Assembly: GCF_002135315.1 (NCBI RefSeq) | Contig: NZ_NEGA01000007.1 | Coordinates: forward strand, 124,001 to 188,000 | DNA length: 64,000 bases | DNA from: Acinetobacter sp. ANC 3903 | GTDB taxonomy: Bacteria > Pseudomonadota > Gammaproteobacteria > Pseudomonadales > Moraxellaceae | Direction of reading: 5' to 3' | Part shown: positions 41,216 to 51,104 of the stretch, one piece after another | How the letters are laid out: every line of letters starts with the position of its first letter | How positions within the stretch are numbered: the first letter of the stretch is position 1 | Notes under the pieces: model-generated | The model's input: the letters and a program-made list of their open reading frames with translations, nothing else | The model's database searches: none | Told to the model about the DNA's origin: nothing | Made by a program: the position numbers and the translations under genes

Positions 41216-42067
41216 ATGTTGCTTAAAATCGGCATTGCGATGCTGGCCTTTGCCGCCAATTCGGTTTTATGTCGTCTAGCGCTGGCAGAACAGCAGATTG
41301 ATCCCATGAGTTTTAGCCTAATTCGGGTATGCAGCGGTGCAGCTGTTTTGTTGCTGCTCTATATGCTTTCTGCGCATAAAGCCAAAATAAGATGGAATAT
41401 TAAAAACGGATTTTTTCTAGCGCTGTACATCATTGCTTTTTCATTGGCTTATTTGCATATTGATGCAGGCGTGGGAGCTTTACTGCTGTTTGGCACAGTG
41501 CAGCTTAGTATGGTGGGTTATGGGATATGCCATGGCGAGAAAATTAATCTACACCGCGGCTTAGGATTAGCCATCGCGATTTTAGGCATTCTGATTCTTT
41601 TACTTCCTGGCGCCTCGGCACCTCATTTAGGTTATGCCGCGATAATGGTGCTTTCGGGAATAGGCTGGGCGATGTATAGCATTGCGGGCAAAAATATGCA
41701 GAATCCATTGGCTAGTACATTGGCAAATTTTGTGATAGCCATTCCTTTAGTGTTGCTGGCGTACATCGCTTTTTACCCACAGAGTTTTGCATTGCCTCAA
41801 GGGGTACTTTTAGCTGTGCTGTCAGGTGGTTTGGCATCAAGCGGAGCATACGTGCTGTGGTATAGCATTGTTAAACAGATTGACCGTGTGACAGCCAGCA
41901 GTGTACAGCTGTCTGTGCCGTGTTTAGCTATTTTAGGCGGTACACTGTTTATAGGTGAGGTACTCAGCTGGAGAATTATTATTTCTGCGGTGATTGTTTT
42001 GGTGGGAATTGCGCTGGTTGTTTGTGATAAGTCTGTGTCAAATTCAGCGCTTAAAGTGAAATCATAA
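41216..42067 (+). CDS. DMT-superfamily (EamA) transporter
   Basis: 283 residues with about ten hydrophobic helices and an internal duplication typical of EamA exporters (IRVCSGAAVLLLLY in the first half, SSVQLSVPCLAILGG in the second). The substrate cannot be deduced. Ends 80 bp before the convergent aminotransferase gene. Confidence 0.88.
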   Translation: MLLKIGIAMLAFAANSVLCRLALAEQQIDPMSFSLIRVCSGAAVLLLLYMLSAHKAKIRWNIKNGFFLALYIIAFSLAYLHIDAGVGALLLFGTVQLSMVGYGICHGEKINLHRGLGLAIAILGILILLLPGASAPHLGYAAIMVLSGIGWAMYSIAGKNMQNPLASTLANFVIAIPLVLLAYIAFYPQSFALPQGVLLAVLSGGLASSGAYVLWYSIVKQIDRVTASSVQLSVPCLAILGGTLFIGEVLSWRIIISAVIVLVGIALVVCDKSVSNSALKVKS

Positions 42068-42122
42068 TTGAGAATTTTAGCTATTTTTAGTGTTGTTTAT
42101 AATTCTTTACATCTGAAAATAT

Positions 42123-42150
42123 AAAAAACCCGCTTCAAGAGCGGGTTTTT
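42123..42150. terminator. Shared terminator between convergent genes
   Basis: AACCCGCTC/GAGCGGGTT-type stem (small AA loop) with A- and T-tracts on the two sides. It serves both the transporter and the aminotransferase. Confidence 0.9.
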
Positions 42151-42176
42151 CTCATCAAACTTATTACTAAGTCAGA

Positions 42177-43394
42177 TTATTTTTCAGCAGCAATCGCAGC
42201 GTCTACGCCTTCGATTGAATCAGCAGCTTTCTTGATACGAGCAAGTGCATCTATAAGTACTTCGTCAGCAGTTGCATAAGAAATACGCATGTAACCGCCT
42301 AGACCGAATGCATCACCAGGAACAACGGCAACACCAGTTTCTTCCAATAACCATGCAGAGAATTCTGTGCAAGATTTTAAACCTTTGGCACGAATCAAAG
42401 GTTTGATGTTTGCGTATGCATAGAATGCACCATCAGCAGGTAAACAAGTAATACCGTTGATGTCGTTCAAGCCTTTAACAACCAAGTCATGACGGCGTTT
42501 GAATGCTTCAATCATTGGCTCAAGAACGTCTTGAGGACCATTCAATGCAGCTTCAGCAGCAACTTGTGAAATTGAAGTCGGGTTTGAAGTTGATTGAGAC
42601 TGGATTTTTTTCATTGCGCCAATCAATTTAGCAGGACCCGCTGCATAGCCAATACGCCAGCCAGTCATTGCATACGCTTTAGACACACCATTAAGTACGA
42701 TTACGCGATCGTAAAGGTCTGGTGCAACAGTAGCGATGTTATAGAATTCGTCGTCCCAACGGATTGGTTCGTACATATCATCAGAAGCAACGAGAACTTC
42801 TGGGTATTTACGAAGCACTTCAGCCAAAGCTTCTAATTCAGCTTTAGTGTAGATCATGCCAGTCGGGTTAGATGGGCTGTTTAATACCACTAAACGAGTT
42901 TTGTCTGTGATCGCGGCTTCTAATTGAGCAGGTGTGATTTTGAAACGTTGTTCTTCACCACATTTAACAACTACAGGAACACCTTCAGCAATGATTACCA
43001 TGTCTGGATAGCTTACCCAGTATGGTGCAGGGATGATGACTTCATCACCTTTGTTTAACAAAGCAAGTGCCAAGTTAAAGAATGATTGTTTACCACCGCA
43101 AGAAACCAGGATTTGGTTTGCTGCATAGTCAAGATTATTGTCGCGTTTAAATTTCGCGATAATCGCTTTTTTAAGACCTGGAGTACCGTCAACAGCGGTA
43201 TATTTAGTAAAACCGTTGTTAATAGCAGTAATGGCTGCATCTTTGATGTGTTGTGGGGTGTCAAAATCTGGTTCACCTGCGCCCAAACCAATTACGTTTT
43301 TACCAGCAGCTTTAAGTTCAGCAGCTTTATTGGTAACAGCAAGTGTAGGGGACGGTTTGATGGCATTTACACGATCAGAGAGACGTACGTCCAC
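42177..43394 (-). CDS. Class I aminotransferase, probable aspartate aminotransferase
   Basis: PLP enzyme, 405 residues, of the type Ib aspartate aminotransferase group: GLGAGEPDFDTP at the N-terminus, LNSPSNPTGM, the PLP-lysine motif VSKAYAMTGWRIGY and the C-terminal FGLGGYMRISYA with substrate-binding Arg. It transfers the amino group between aspartate and 2-oxoglutarate. Some homologues also act on prephenate or aromatic acids, so the substrate range is an inference. Confidence 0.92.
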   Translation of the reverse strand: MDVRLSDRVNAIKPSPTLAVTNKAAELKAAGKNVIGLGAGEPDFDTPQHIKDAAITAINNGFTKYTAVDGTPGLKKAIIAKFKRDNNLDYAANQILVSCGGKQSFFNLALALLNKGDEVIIPAPYWVSYPDMVIIAEGVPVVVKCGEEQRFKITPAQLEAAITDKTRLVVLNSPSNPTGMIYTKAELEALAEVLRKYPEVLVASDDMYEPIRWDDEFYNIATVAPDLYDRVIVLNGVSKAYAMTGWRIGYAAGPAKLIGAMKKIQSQSTSNPTSISQVAAEAALNGPQDVLEPMIEAFKRRHDLVVKGLNDINGITCLPADGAFYAYANIKPLIRAKGLKSCTEFSAWLLEETGVAVVPGDAFGLGGYMRISYATADEVLIDALARIKKAADSIEGVDAAIAAEK

Positions 43395-43684
43395 GGCAGT
43401 ATTCCTTCTTATAGGGATTAAAAAATAAAAAGCACACTATCTTAGCCTAAATTGCGCCAAAAAGGGGAGAGAGAATGCATTGATATCTGAAAAAAGTGTG
43501 TTGTTTGGGTTAAGCGGGATTTTAATGCTAATAAAAAATTGAGTGGCTTATCAGCTTAGGGGTAAAAAATAATATTTTTTAAATGAATGGGATAAATATT
43601 ATGTAGCGCATGATCACACTGCAATCCTAGAATATTTTGAATGAATTGCAGTGTTTTACTGGCTTCAATGATCAAATTGAATCA

Positions 43685-44104
43685 TTAATAGGCATAATTT
43701 AAATCGGTGTAATCATTAAGTGATTTTTGCAAATGGCTATTGATAAACTCATGCACATCAGCAGTCGTCATTGGTTGACCCTGTTTGGTAATGACATGTT
43801 CAATCGGCTGCTGACCTTGAGCGGTAATGGTGTAAACAAAATTACGCGTCACTTTATAAGCCGCTTCTTCTTTGAGGATGCAAGTCACATAACGGTAACT
43901 ATGCTCAAAGTTTAAATCGGTATGTGAAAATACAAACTGATCGAATAATTTCATGCTTTGACCGTTTGCCAAGGCCTTGAGCTCATCCACAATGCTAGCA
44001 CTAAATTTCATGCCATAGCGTTCAGAGATTGGTTTCTGGTCAATTAACAGTGATACAGATTCATCATCATTCTGGGTGACGGTGACATTACTAAAATTGG
44101 ACAT
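43685..44104 (-). CDS. Hypothetical protein
   Basis: 139 residues from the second of two nearby ATGs (44110 and 44104); AGAG is at a better distance from 44104. The protein is soluble and acidic with alternating short strands and helices. I recognise no domain. It precedes the terminator of map on the same strand and has its own leader. Confidence 0.65.
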   Translation of the reverse strand: MSNFSNVTVTQNDDESVSLLIDQKPISERYGMKFSASIVDELKALANGQSMKLFDQFVFSHTDLNFEHSYRYVTCILKEEAAYKVTRNFVYTITAQGQQPIEHVITKQGQPMTTADVHEFINSHLQKSLNDYTDLNYAY

Positions 44105-44250
44105 GAACATCTCTGAGGTAAATTGCGAAGCTGTTCAGTATGGTGGAAATGACTGAAAAATCAATTCAGAGCTGTATGGATTTTGGACAAAATATCTCAA
44201 GATTAGAATTTAAAAATACAAACAGAAGAATTAAAAAGAGAATCAAAATA

Positions 44251-44278
44251 AAAAAGGCTACATCAGATGTAGCCTTTT
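44251..44278. terminator. Terminator of map
   Basis: AAGGCTACAT/ATGTAGCCTT stem with flanking A- and T-tracts, 35 bp past the minus-strand stop. Confidence 0.85.
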
Positions 44279-44312
44279 GAATGTTTATTGATATCCAAGA
44301 TGCCAAGAAGAA

Positions 44313-45140
44313 TTAAGCATTAAAACGAGACAGATCTTCTTCAGGACGGGCAGTCAATACTTCAACACCGGTTTTAGTCACTAAAAGGGTGTGTTCATAT
44401 TGTGCTGACAAACTGTGGTCTTTGGTCACCACCGTCCATTTATCACCTAAAATTTTAGTTTTCCAGTCACCACCGTTTACCATCGGTTCAATGGTAAAAG
44501 TCATGCCTTCTTCAAGCACCATGCCGGTATTCGGTTGACCATAATGTAAAACTTGAGGTTCGTCGTGGAAAACGGTACCAATACCATGACCGCAATATTC
44601 ACGTACGACGCCAAAACGTTCTGATTCAATATATTTCTGGATGGCATTACCAATATCACCAATGGTCGAACCTGGTTTTACAGTGGCAATACCACGGTAC
44701 ATGGCTTCTTGTGCCACTTTGCATAAACGATCGGCAAGAATCGAAGTTTCACCACCCACGATATACATCATGTTGGTATCGCCGTGATAGCCATCTTTAA
44801 TGACAGTGACATCAATATTTAAGATGTCGCCTTTTTTCAGGATTTTGCTTGCAGATGGAATACCGTGACACACCACGTGGTTGACTGAGGTACAAATCAC
44901 ATGCTGGAAAGCCGGGCGGCCAGGTGCTGCGCCATAGCCTAGACAAGCAGGAATGGCAGCTTGTTTATTCACGATATAATCGTGACAAATGGTGTCCAAT
45001 TCCAGGGTAGATACACCTGGTTTGATATGCGGTTTGATCATATCCAAAACTTCAGCCGCCAGTCGACCCGCCACACGCATTTTTTCAATTTCTTCAGGTG
45101 TTTTGATTAAACGGCGGGGAGCTTCGTAAGTACTGTTCAT
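44313..45140 (-). CDS. map: Methionine aminopeptidase type I
   Basis: Removes the initiator Met from new proteins. 275 residues. All five metal ligands can be placed: Asp in NIDVTVIKDGYHGDTN (two), His in YCGHGIG, Glu in FTIEPM and Glu in YEHTLLV. ENP-like CHGIPS is also present. It is divergent from rpsB, the common arrangement. Confidence 0.97.
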   Translation of the reverse strand: MNSTYEAPRRLIKTPEEIEKMRVAGRLAAEVLDMIKPHIKPGVSTLELDTICHDYIVNKQAAIPACLGYGAAPGRPAFQHVICTSVNHVVCHGIPSASKILKKGDILNIDVTVIKDGYHGDTNMMYIVGGETSILADRLCKVAQEAMYRGIATVKPGSTIGDIGNAIQKYIESERFGVVREYCGHGIGTVFHDEPQVLHYGQPNTGMVLEEGMTFTIEPMVNGGDWKTKILGDKWTVVTKDHSLSAQYEHTLLVTKTGVEVLTARPEEDLSRFNA

Positions 45141-45229
45141 GATCTTTAAAAACTTTTGGAAATTTGTGTGTGACTATGGTATAAATAGCCGCCCATTTTA
45201 TCAAATGCTTTTTCGTGAATAAATTTTCA

Positions 45230-45348
45230 CGGGCTTTGTGCGATGGGGCAATAAAATCCGCACATATATCGACACATTTCTCTGGGTGCTCGCAAGAGTG
45301 GAGAATGCGGATATATGGAGGCCTAACCCAAACTTTAAGGTAAAGAAA
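45230..45348 (+). ncRNA. Candidate structured leader of rpsB
   Basis: The 5' region of rpsB is unusually GC-rich and repeat-bearing for this genome. It contains GTGCGAT..., ATCCGCAC and, later, ATGCGGATATATGG, with possible pairing between TCCGC and GCGGA. Autoregulatory S2-binding leaders are known upstream of rpsB in gammaproteobacteria. The structure here is only inferred by eye. Confidence 0.4.
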
Positions 45349-46101
45349 ATGGCAGATTACAACGTAAGCATGCGCGACCTTCTTCAAGCAGGCGCTCACT
45401 TCGGTCACCAAACTCGTTTCTGGAACCCAAAGATGCGCGAATACATCTTTGGTGCGCGTAACAAAATTCACATCATCAACCTTGAGCACACTGTTCCTGC
45501 GTTAAATGATGCTTTGAACTTTGTTAACAATCTTGCAAGCAAAAAGAACAAAGTATTGTTTGTTGGTACTAAACGTGCTGCTTCTAACATCATTCGTGAA
45601 CAAGCTCAACGCGCTGGTCAACCATATGTAGACCACCGCTGGTTAGGTGGTATGTTGACGAACTGGAAAACACTTCGCCAATCTATCAACCGTTTAAAAG
45701 ATCTTCAAACTCAATCTACTGACGGTACTTTCGCTAAACTTACTAAACGTGAAGCTTTAGAACGTACTCGTGAAATGGAAAAACTTGAACGTGCTTTAGG
45801 CGGCGTTAAAAACATGGGTGGTTTACCTGACGCATTATTCGTAATTGACGTTGACCACGAATCAATCGCGATTAAAGAAGCTAAAAACCTTGGTATTCCT
45901 GTAATCGGTATCGTTGATACAAACTCTAACCCAGACAACGTAGATTACGTTATTCCTGGTAATGACGATGCGATCCGTGCGGTTACACTTTACGCTTCTG
46001 CTATGGCTGATGCTATCCTTGCTGGTAAAGAGTACGCTCAATCACAAGCAAATGCTCAAGCTAAAGGCGAAGAAGCTGCTAAAGAAGCTCCAGAGGCTTA
46101 A
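45349..46101 (+). CDS. rpsB: 30S ribosomal protein S2
   Basis: 250 residues. [48 protein letters not shown] and [13 protein letters not shown] are all S2 signatures. The frame is open from 45238, but the ATG at 45349 gives the family N-terminus, with AAGG upstream. Followed by a terminator and tsf. Confidence 0.98.
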   Translation: MADYNVSMRDLLQAGAHFGHQTRFWNPKMREYIFGARNKIHIINLEHTVPALNDALNFVNNLASKKNKVLFVGTKRAASNIIREQAQRAGQPYVDHRWLGGMLTNWKTLRQSINRLKDLQTQSTDGTFAKLTKREALERTREMEKLERALGGVKNMGGLPDALFVIDVDHESIAIKEAKNLGIPVIGIVDTNSNPDNVDYVIPGNDDAIRAVTLYASAMADAILAGKEYAQSQANAQAKGEEAAKEAPEA

Positions 46102-46167
46102 TGCGTTTTGACGCAGAATTGTCATTTTTGCGACATGTAATCGTGGCAAATTAAGCGTCAAGAAAGC

Positions 46168-46201
46168 AAAACGGCCCAGAGAACACTTTGGGCCGTTTTT
46201 G
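46168..46201 (+). terminator. Terminator between rpsB and tsf
   Basis: AACGGCCCA/TGGGCCGTT-type stem with T5 tail. It would let part of the transcripts end before tsf, as known for the E. coli rpsB-tsf pair. Confidence 0.85.
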
Positions 46202-46240
46202 TTGAACAGATTCATTTTCTACCGTATTTAGGAGAATAAC

Positions 46241-47116
46241 ATGACTGCAGTTACTGCGAGCATGGTAAAAGAATTGCGTGACCGTACTGGCCTAGCAATG
46301 ATGGAATGTAAAAAAGCATTAACAGAAGCGGACGGTGATATCGAATTAGCGATTGATAACCTTCGTAAATCTGGTCAAGCAAAAGCAGCTAAAAAAGCTG
46401 GTAACATTGCTGCTGACGGTGCAATTACTATCGTTCAAGAAGGCAACAAAGCGATTCTTGTAGAAGTAAACTGCCAAACTGACTTCGTTGCTAAAGACGA
46501 AAACTTTGCTGGTTTCTCTGCTAAAGTTGCTGCTGCTGCTCTTGCTGCAAATGAAACTGATGCTGCTAAAATTGCTGAATTGAAACTTGAAGATGGTTCT
46601 ACTGTTGAAGAAGCGCGTATTGCTCTTGTTCAAAAAATCGGTGAAAACATCCAAGTACGTCGTGCGAAAATTGTTGAAGGTGAAAACCTTGCAGTTTACA
46701 AACACGGTTTAAAAATCGGTGTTGTTGTATCTTACAACGGTGATGCTGCGACTGGTAAAGGTATTGCAATGCACGTTGCTGCGTTCAACCCGGTTGCTGT
46801 AAATGCTGAAGGCGTATCTGCTGATCTTATCGCTAAAGAAAAAGAAATTGCTGAAGCGAAAGCATTAGAATCTGGTAAACCAGCTAACATCGTTGAAAAA
46901 ATGGTGACTGGTTCAGTTGAAAAATACTTGAATGAAGTTGTTCTTGAGCGTCAAATGTACGTAATCGACAACGACAAGAAAGTTGCTGATGTTCTTAAAT
47001 CAACTGCTACTACAGTTGTTGAATTCGTTCGCTTCGAAGTAGGTGAAGGTATTGAGAAAAAAGCTGAACTTTCTTTCGCTGAAGAAGTTGCTGCTGCTCA
47101 AGCTGCTGCAAAATAA
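46241..47116 (+). CDS. tsf: Elongation factor Ts
   Basis: Guanine nucleotide exchange factor for EF-Tu. 291 residues. The N-terminal UBA-like domain MVKELRDRTGLAMMECKKAL and the TDFVA core motif (CQTDFVAKDENF) are present. Codon use is strongly biased, as expected for a highly expressed gene. AGGAG precedes the ATG. Confidence 0.98.
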   Translation: MTAVTASMVKELRDRTGLAMMECKKALTEADGDIELAIDNLRKSGQAKAAKKAGNIAADGAITIVQEGNKAILVEVNCQTDFVAKDENFAGFSAKVAAAALAANETDAAKIAELKLEDGSTVEEARIALVQKIGENIQVRRAKIVEGENLAVYKHGLKIGVVVSYNGDAATGKGIAMHVAAFNPVAVNAEGVSADLIAKEKEIAEAKALESGKPANIVEKMVTGSVEKYLNEVVLERQMYVIDNDKKVADVLKSTATTVVEFVRFEVGEGIEKKAELSFAEEVAAAQAAAK

Positions 47117-47132
47117 TCTCTGATTATTTGCA

Positions 47133-47162
47133 AAAAAAGCCCTCTAACGAGGGCTTTTTTTA
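47133..47162 (+). terminator. Terminator of tsf
   Basis: AAGCCCTC/GAGGGCTT stem with TAAC loop and T7 tail. Confidence 0.92.
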
Positions 47163-47195
47163 TGAATAATTAAAAATTTTGAGAGAAGAATAAAG

Positions 47196-47726
47196 ATGGC
47201 GAATAAAGCCCGGATGGGAATCGGTGTGGTGATTATTGTTTTAATTGCTGCCTATTTTGGAGTGGATTTACAAGAATAATCTTCTTTCACTCCACCTTTT
47301 CAAGACTTAAAACCACAAAACCAAATTCAGGTAGAGGAAGAACGTCCTCAAGCTCACGAGGATTTTAAATCTAAAAATTTACCGTTTGGCAATGATAATG
47401 CAAAAATTCAGCAGGCATTTCGAGCACAAACAAGCAATATTCAGGTACAGGCTACCGGACGAGTCAAAGCGGTGTTAGCGGATGATAATAACAGCTCACG
47501 CCATCAAAAATTTATTCTGCAATTGCAGAAGGGCTTAACCGTTTTGGTGGCTCATAATATTGATTTAAGTTCCCGTATTGATGGTTTGCAAAAGGGAGAT
47601 GCAGTCGAGTTCTATGGGGAATATGAATACTCTGAAAAAGGTGGAGTAATTCACTGGACTCATCATGATCCACAACAAAGACATGTGGATGGTTGGTTGA
47701 AATATAAAGGAAGAACCTATCAATAA
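47196..47726 (+). pseudogene. DUF3465 exported protein, interrupted by TAA
   Basis: From the ATG at 47196 the frame encodes a signal/anchor segment (MGIGVVIIVLIAAYFGV) for 27 codons, meets TAA at 47277-47279, and continues in the same frame to 47726. The rest is a complete DUF3465 domain (ATGRVKAVLADDNNSSRHQKF and GVIHWTHHDPQQRHVDGW). A single substitution seems to have broken an otherwise intact gene of about 176 codons. There is no convincing internal start that would preserve export. Confidence 0.8.
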
Positions 47727-47759
47727 AGGTTCTTCAGAAGGCTAAAACGATAATAGGTC

Positions 47760-48182
47760 TTAAATTGCGTTGATTTGCGATTTTTGACGTGTTTTATATT
47801 TTGGTAGTAGTTTTCTTAGATAGGTATTCATGCGCCATGCAGGGCCAATGAGGAGGAATTGGAGGTCTTTGAAGAATGAAGGCTTTTTTTCTTCGAGTTT
47901 GTGTCCGTAAAATTGCCCAATCCAGGCTAAAATGAAAAGCGCAATATAAAATCCTGTTCCTACAGGCAAAATAAAAATGAGCCATGCAATGACTAAGTCT
48001 AGGCGTACATAAAAGAGCAAAGTTAAAATCAAAAGTAGGGCTGTCAATAACGCGCTGAAGTGAGCCAAAATGCCAATAATGGAAAACAGGATGGTGGGCA
48101 CGCAAACTCAGTGAATGGCTTTGTTGGTTTTGTTCTGATGGCTCTCACTATATTCATCTAACCATTCTGTCATTGTTTTCAT
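47760..48182 (-). pseudogene. DUF962 (Mpo1-like) membrane protein, interrupted by TGA
   Basis: The minus strand from the ATG at 48180-48182 reads MKTMTEWLDEYSESHQNKTN then KAIH, and codon 25 is TGA (48108-48110) where the family has Trp (IHW). The same frame continues through several membrane segments and the family motif GHKLEEKKPSFFKDLQFLLI to a normal end. One TGG-to-TGA change explains the break. Yeast Mpo1 is a dioxygenase of long-chain 2-hydroxy fatty acids; the bacterial role is unknown. Confidence 0.82.
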
Positions 48183-48375
48183 TTTTCACTCCGGTTTTTT
48201 ATTGATGAGCATCCATCAATCTAAACCTTTTTTATTGAGATAAAATATAAACGAGAAAACAGTGCCGTTCAAAATTCAGCACCAGCAATTCATCACTCAT
48301 ATGATGCACGGTGGAATGATGCTGTATCACAAAGTGAGGGAGAAGGCGGAGGGATTGCACTTTTGGCCAGGCATT

Positions 48376-48400
48376 AAAAAAGCCACAAGAAGTGGCTTTT
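48376..48400. terminator. Terminator of rlpA
   Basis: AAGCCAC/GTGGCTT stem with A6 and T4 flanks, 31 bp past the minus-strand stop. Confidence 0.8.
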
Positions 48401-48431
48401 AAGTCAAATGTATCAGGAGTCTGGCAAATTC

Positions 48432-49040
48432 TTATGAATTTGGACCATCTACACGTTCGATATTCACTTTTGCAGTACCTGCATTGGTAATACCTAACTG
48501 TTTTGCAGCGCCATAAGACAAGTCTAGAACACGGTTACCATGGAATGGACCACGATCGTTTACTTTTACGACTACGCTCTTACCATTGTTTTTATTGGTT
48601 ACGCGAATATAACAGTTCAATGGCAAGCTACGGTGAGCTGCAGTCAAACCATTCATATCGTATGTTTCACCACTTGCAGTTTTACGGCCATGGAATTGAC
48701 GACCATACCAAGAAGCGGCACCAGTCTGGCTAAATTTACGTACTGTGTTAGATGCGACAGTATTTAGCTTTTCAATCACTGAAGGCTCATCGTTAGGGAT
48801 TTCAATTTTCGAAGCAATGGTTTGACGACGAATTTTATCACCAGAACGCTCAGTGATTGAGAGGCTGTTTAAGTTTGAAAAGTGCGAGTTAAACGTTTGA
48901 GCATCTTTATTTAATACACGCGTGGCTAAACGTGAGTTGTCATGATCCGTATTGAATGATGACTGTACCAGTTCTGCTTGAGACTGACTCAGGGCAAAAG
49001 TGGCCGATAAGGCTAAAATATATTTTATTGAAGACTGCAT
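48432..49040 (-). CDS. rlpA: RlpA-family septal-ring-type protein
   Basis: 202 residues with a signal peptide (cleavage near SQSQA) and a C-terminal double-psi beta-barrel (GAASWYGRQFHGRKTASGE, MNGLTAAHRSLPL, VKVNDRGPFHGNRVLDLS). RlpA proteins act on or bind naked glycan strands at the septum. There is no lipobox Cys and no SPOR domain, so it is a short soluble variant. AGGAG lies before the ATG at 49040. Confidence 0.85.
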   Translation of the reverse strand: MQSSIKYILALSATFALSQSQAELVQSSFNTDHDNSRLATRVLNKDAQTFNSHFSNLNSLSITERSGDKIRRQTIASKIEIPNDEPSVIEKLNTVASNTVRKFSQTGAASWYGRQFHGRKTASGETYDMNGLTAAHRSLPLNCYIRVTNKNNGKSVVVKVNDRGPFHGNRVLDLSYGAAKQLGITNAGTAKVNIERVDGPNS

Positions 49041-49325
49041 TATTAAACTCCTAAAGACCGTTGCTTTTATTTCAATTAAGCGATTGAAAATTAAGCTATC
49101 AAGTCTGTTAATTCTCTTTTGCAACTACATTTGACGAGATGGATAATATTCATGCCAAGCTAAAGCTGTCTACTCTTTAATTAAAATAATTACAAAAACC
49201 ACAGAAATGCATCGTTTCTTGATCAAAATATGATCAATATTGTAACATTGTGTGTAAAAGGTCTAATTTGTGAGCTAATTTACAAAAAAAATTATTGACT
49301 TTATTATTTTTTGGTAAAACCAGCC

Positions 49326-50327
49326 TTAACGGCTGGCGATTTCAGTGCCTAATTGCCATACCGCTGTGGCATACATTCGACTCTTGTTATACGTTGTAAT
49401 CACCTGAAAATTTGGATAAGTAATATAGTAAATAGGGCCATAACTATCTTGAAGTTGAATAATATTTACCATATCCAGGTCATCAATTTTTACAATCGGA
49501 TTGGTTGGAGTAATGCCTTGATTTTTTAAGGCACCATAGGGAGTAGGTTGTTCCAAATCTTTGGCAATAATAGAAGTAGGATTATTGCCGCTATAGCGGC
49601 CAGCAAAGCCGATCGGTTGGTTACGTTGCCATCCATGTTGGGCTAAATAGTTGGCAATAGAACCAATGGCATCCACGGCAGAATTTCTTAAGTCGATATG
49701 TCCATTGGCATCATAGTCCACGCCCATTTTGCTAATGTTGCTCGGCATAAATTGCGGATAACCAATCGCTCCAGCATAAGAGCCAACGACTGAGCTGGCA
49801 GGTACTCCATCTTTATAGGTCCATGCAATCAGTGCAGCGAGCTCATCCTGGAAATACTGGGCACGTCGCTCATAGCCGAAGCCTAAGGTTGCTAGGGCAT
49901 CACGGGTAATGAAATTACCCTTATTGGCACCAAAACCGGTTTCTACCCCTAAAATCCCCAAAATAATCGATTGCGGTACACCAAACTGCTGTTCAGCGCG
50001 GTTTAAAGTGTCGGCATATTGAGTTTTGAAACGTACCCCACGCTGAATGGTGCTTTCCGCCATAAAATTGGTTTTATATTCGTACCAGGGCTTACTTTCC
50101 CCAGGGCGATTCATAATATTGATGATATTAGGCAGGTTTTTTGACCCATTCATGGCCCAGTCGACTTGTTCTGCGCTCAAGCCATAGGTCTGCATGGTTT
50201 TTTGCTTAAAGCTGTTATAAGCAGGATCGTTGTAAAAATCATTGGCTTGGCAGAAACTGGTGATGGAAAGTGCACCGAAAAGTAAAGGAAGACGTTTCAT
50301 TTTGTTATAAAAGTTGATACTTAACAT
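49326..50327 (-). CDS. mltB: Lytic murein transglycosylase B
   Basis: Cleaves peptidoglycan glycan strands. The mature part carries the MltB signatures: LGVETGFGANKG with the catalytic Glu, YAGAIGYPQFMPSN and VDAIGSIANYLAQHGW. A signal peptide ends near SFCQA; the Cys does not sit in a good lipobox. The start is uncertain: ATG at 50327 has GGAA 10-11 nt upstream, while ATG at 50300 gives a cleaner signal peptide but has no ribosome site. Confidence 0.9.
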   Translation of the reverse strand: MLSINFYNKMKRLPLLFGALSITSFCQANDFYNDPAYNSFKQKTMQTYGLSAEQVDWAMNGSKNLPNIINIMNRPGESKPWYEYKTNFMAESTIQRGVRFKTQYADTLNRAEQQFGVPQSIILGILGVETGFGANKGNFITRDALATLGFGYERRAQYFQDELAALIAWTYKDGVPASSVVGSYAGAIGYPQFMPSNISKMGVDYDANGHIDLRNSAVDAIGSIANYLAQHGWQRNQPIGFAGRYSGNNPTSIIAKDLEQPTPYGALKNQGITPTNPIVKIDDLDMVNIIQLQDSYGPIYYITYPNFQVITTYNKSRMYATAVWQLGTEIASR

Positions 50328-51062
50328 ATTACTCAAAGTTCCAAAAACATAATCAGTGTGTGTAAATCGACATCACGATGCTAAAAGACAGCATTACAAA
50401 TATAATTGCCGAAAATCCATCTCATGAAAGATAACGGAATTTTTCTAAGGGGTTAAGATAGCATTGACCAAGGCTATATCAACAAGTATGCATACAAAAA
50501 AAGACAAACATGGAGAGACTGCGCGTAAATCCACCTCTCAGGTGGATACTCTAAGCCGGGCTTTATCATCCTGATTAGAACAATAAAAAGATTGAGCAAT
50601 TTTCATCAATCAGACCTAATCTTTACATGACTTATCATAATACGAGCTATCTCGGTTTCGAGTAAGGAATTTAGTCACGATTGGATATTTTTAAAGGGTG
50701 TTTGGTTGAAAAAACGTCAGTCTTTATCACTATTTAAAAAGTTAGAAATAGCACACTTACGTATCAATAATAGCTAAAGATGTGGAAGTTTAATCTTGCT
50801 CTTTATTCACCTTGCTATAGAAGTTGGAATAGGTAAAATTTAGCAATAAGTCACAATCTAAGAAAAAATAAAATCGGGCAGAATTCAACTTTCATCATCA
50901 CTTTATATAGCAATAATCTGGATATAAAAATAAAAGGAAAAAAGTAATGCAGAAGATGTTTCTGAAATCAATACAGTAAAAATCGTAAAGCAGGAATTGA
51001 ATCAAGTTAAAGGCTCATAAAATGATGAATTCTTAACCATTTGAGCTGGAATTGGACAATAA
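50328..51062. other. Long intergenic region without a supported gene
   Basis: About 730 bp of AT-rich DNA. A 28-codon frame at 50488-50574 (MHTKKDKHGE..., ending TLSRALSS) is locally GC-richer and vaguely resembles the N-terminal part of an IclR-type regulator, but it has no continuation and no ribosome site. No tRNA, hairpin array or insertion element is seen. Confidence 0.5.
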
Positions 51063-51086
51063 AAAACCTAGCCATGGCTAGGTTTT
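51063..51086. terminator. Terminator downstream of the 216-residue hypothetical gene
   Basis: Perfect 24-bp palindrome AAAACCTAGCCA and its complement, 19 bp past the minus-strand stop. Confidence 0.75.
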
Positions 51087-51104
51087 CGATGGTTTTATAA
51101 ATGT

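Noticed and set aside
50488..50574. 28-codon frame as a real small protein gene
   Set aside because: No ribosome site and no continuation; kept only as a possible gene scar.
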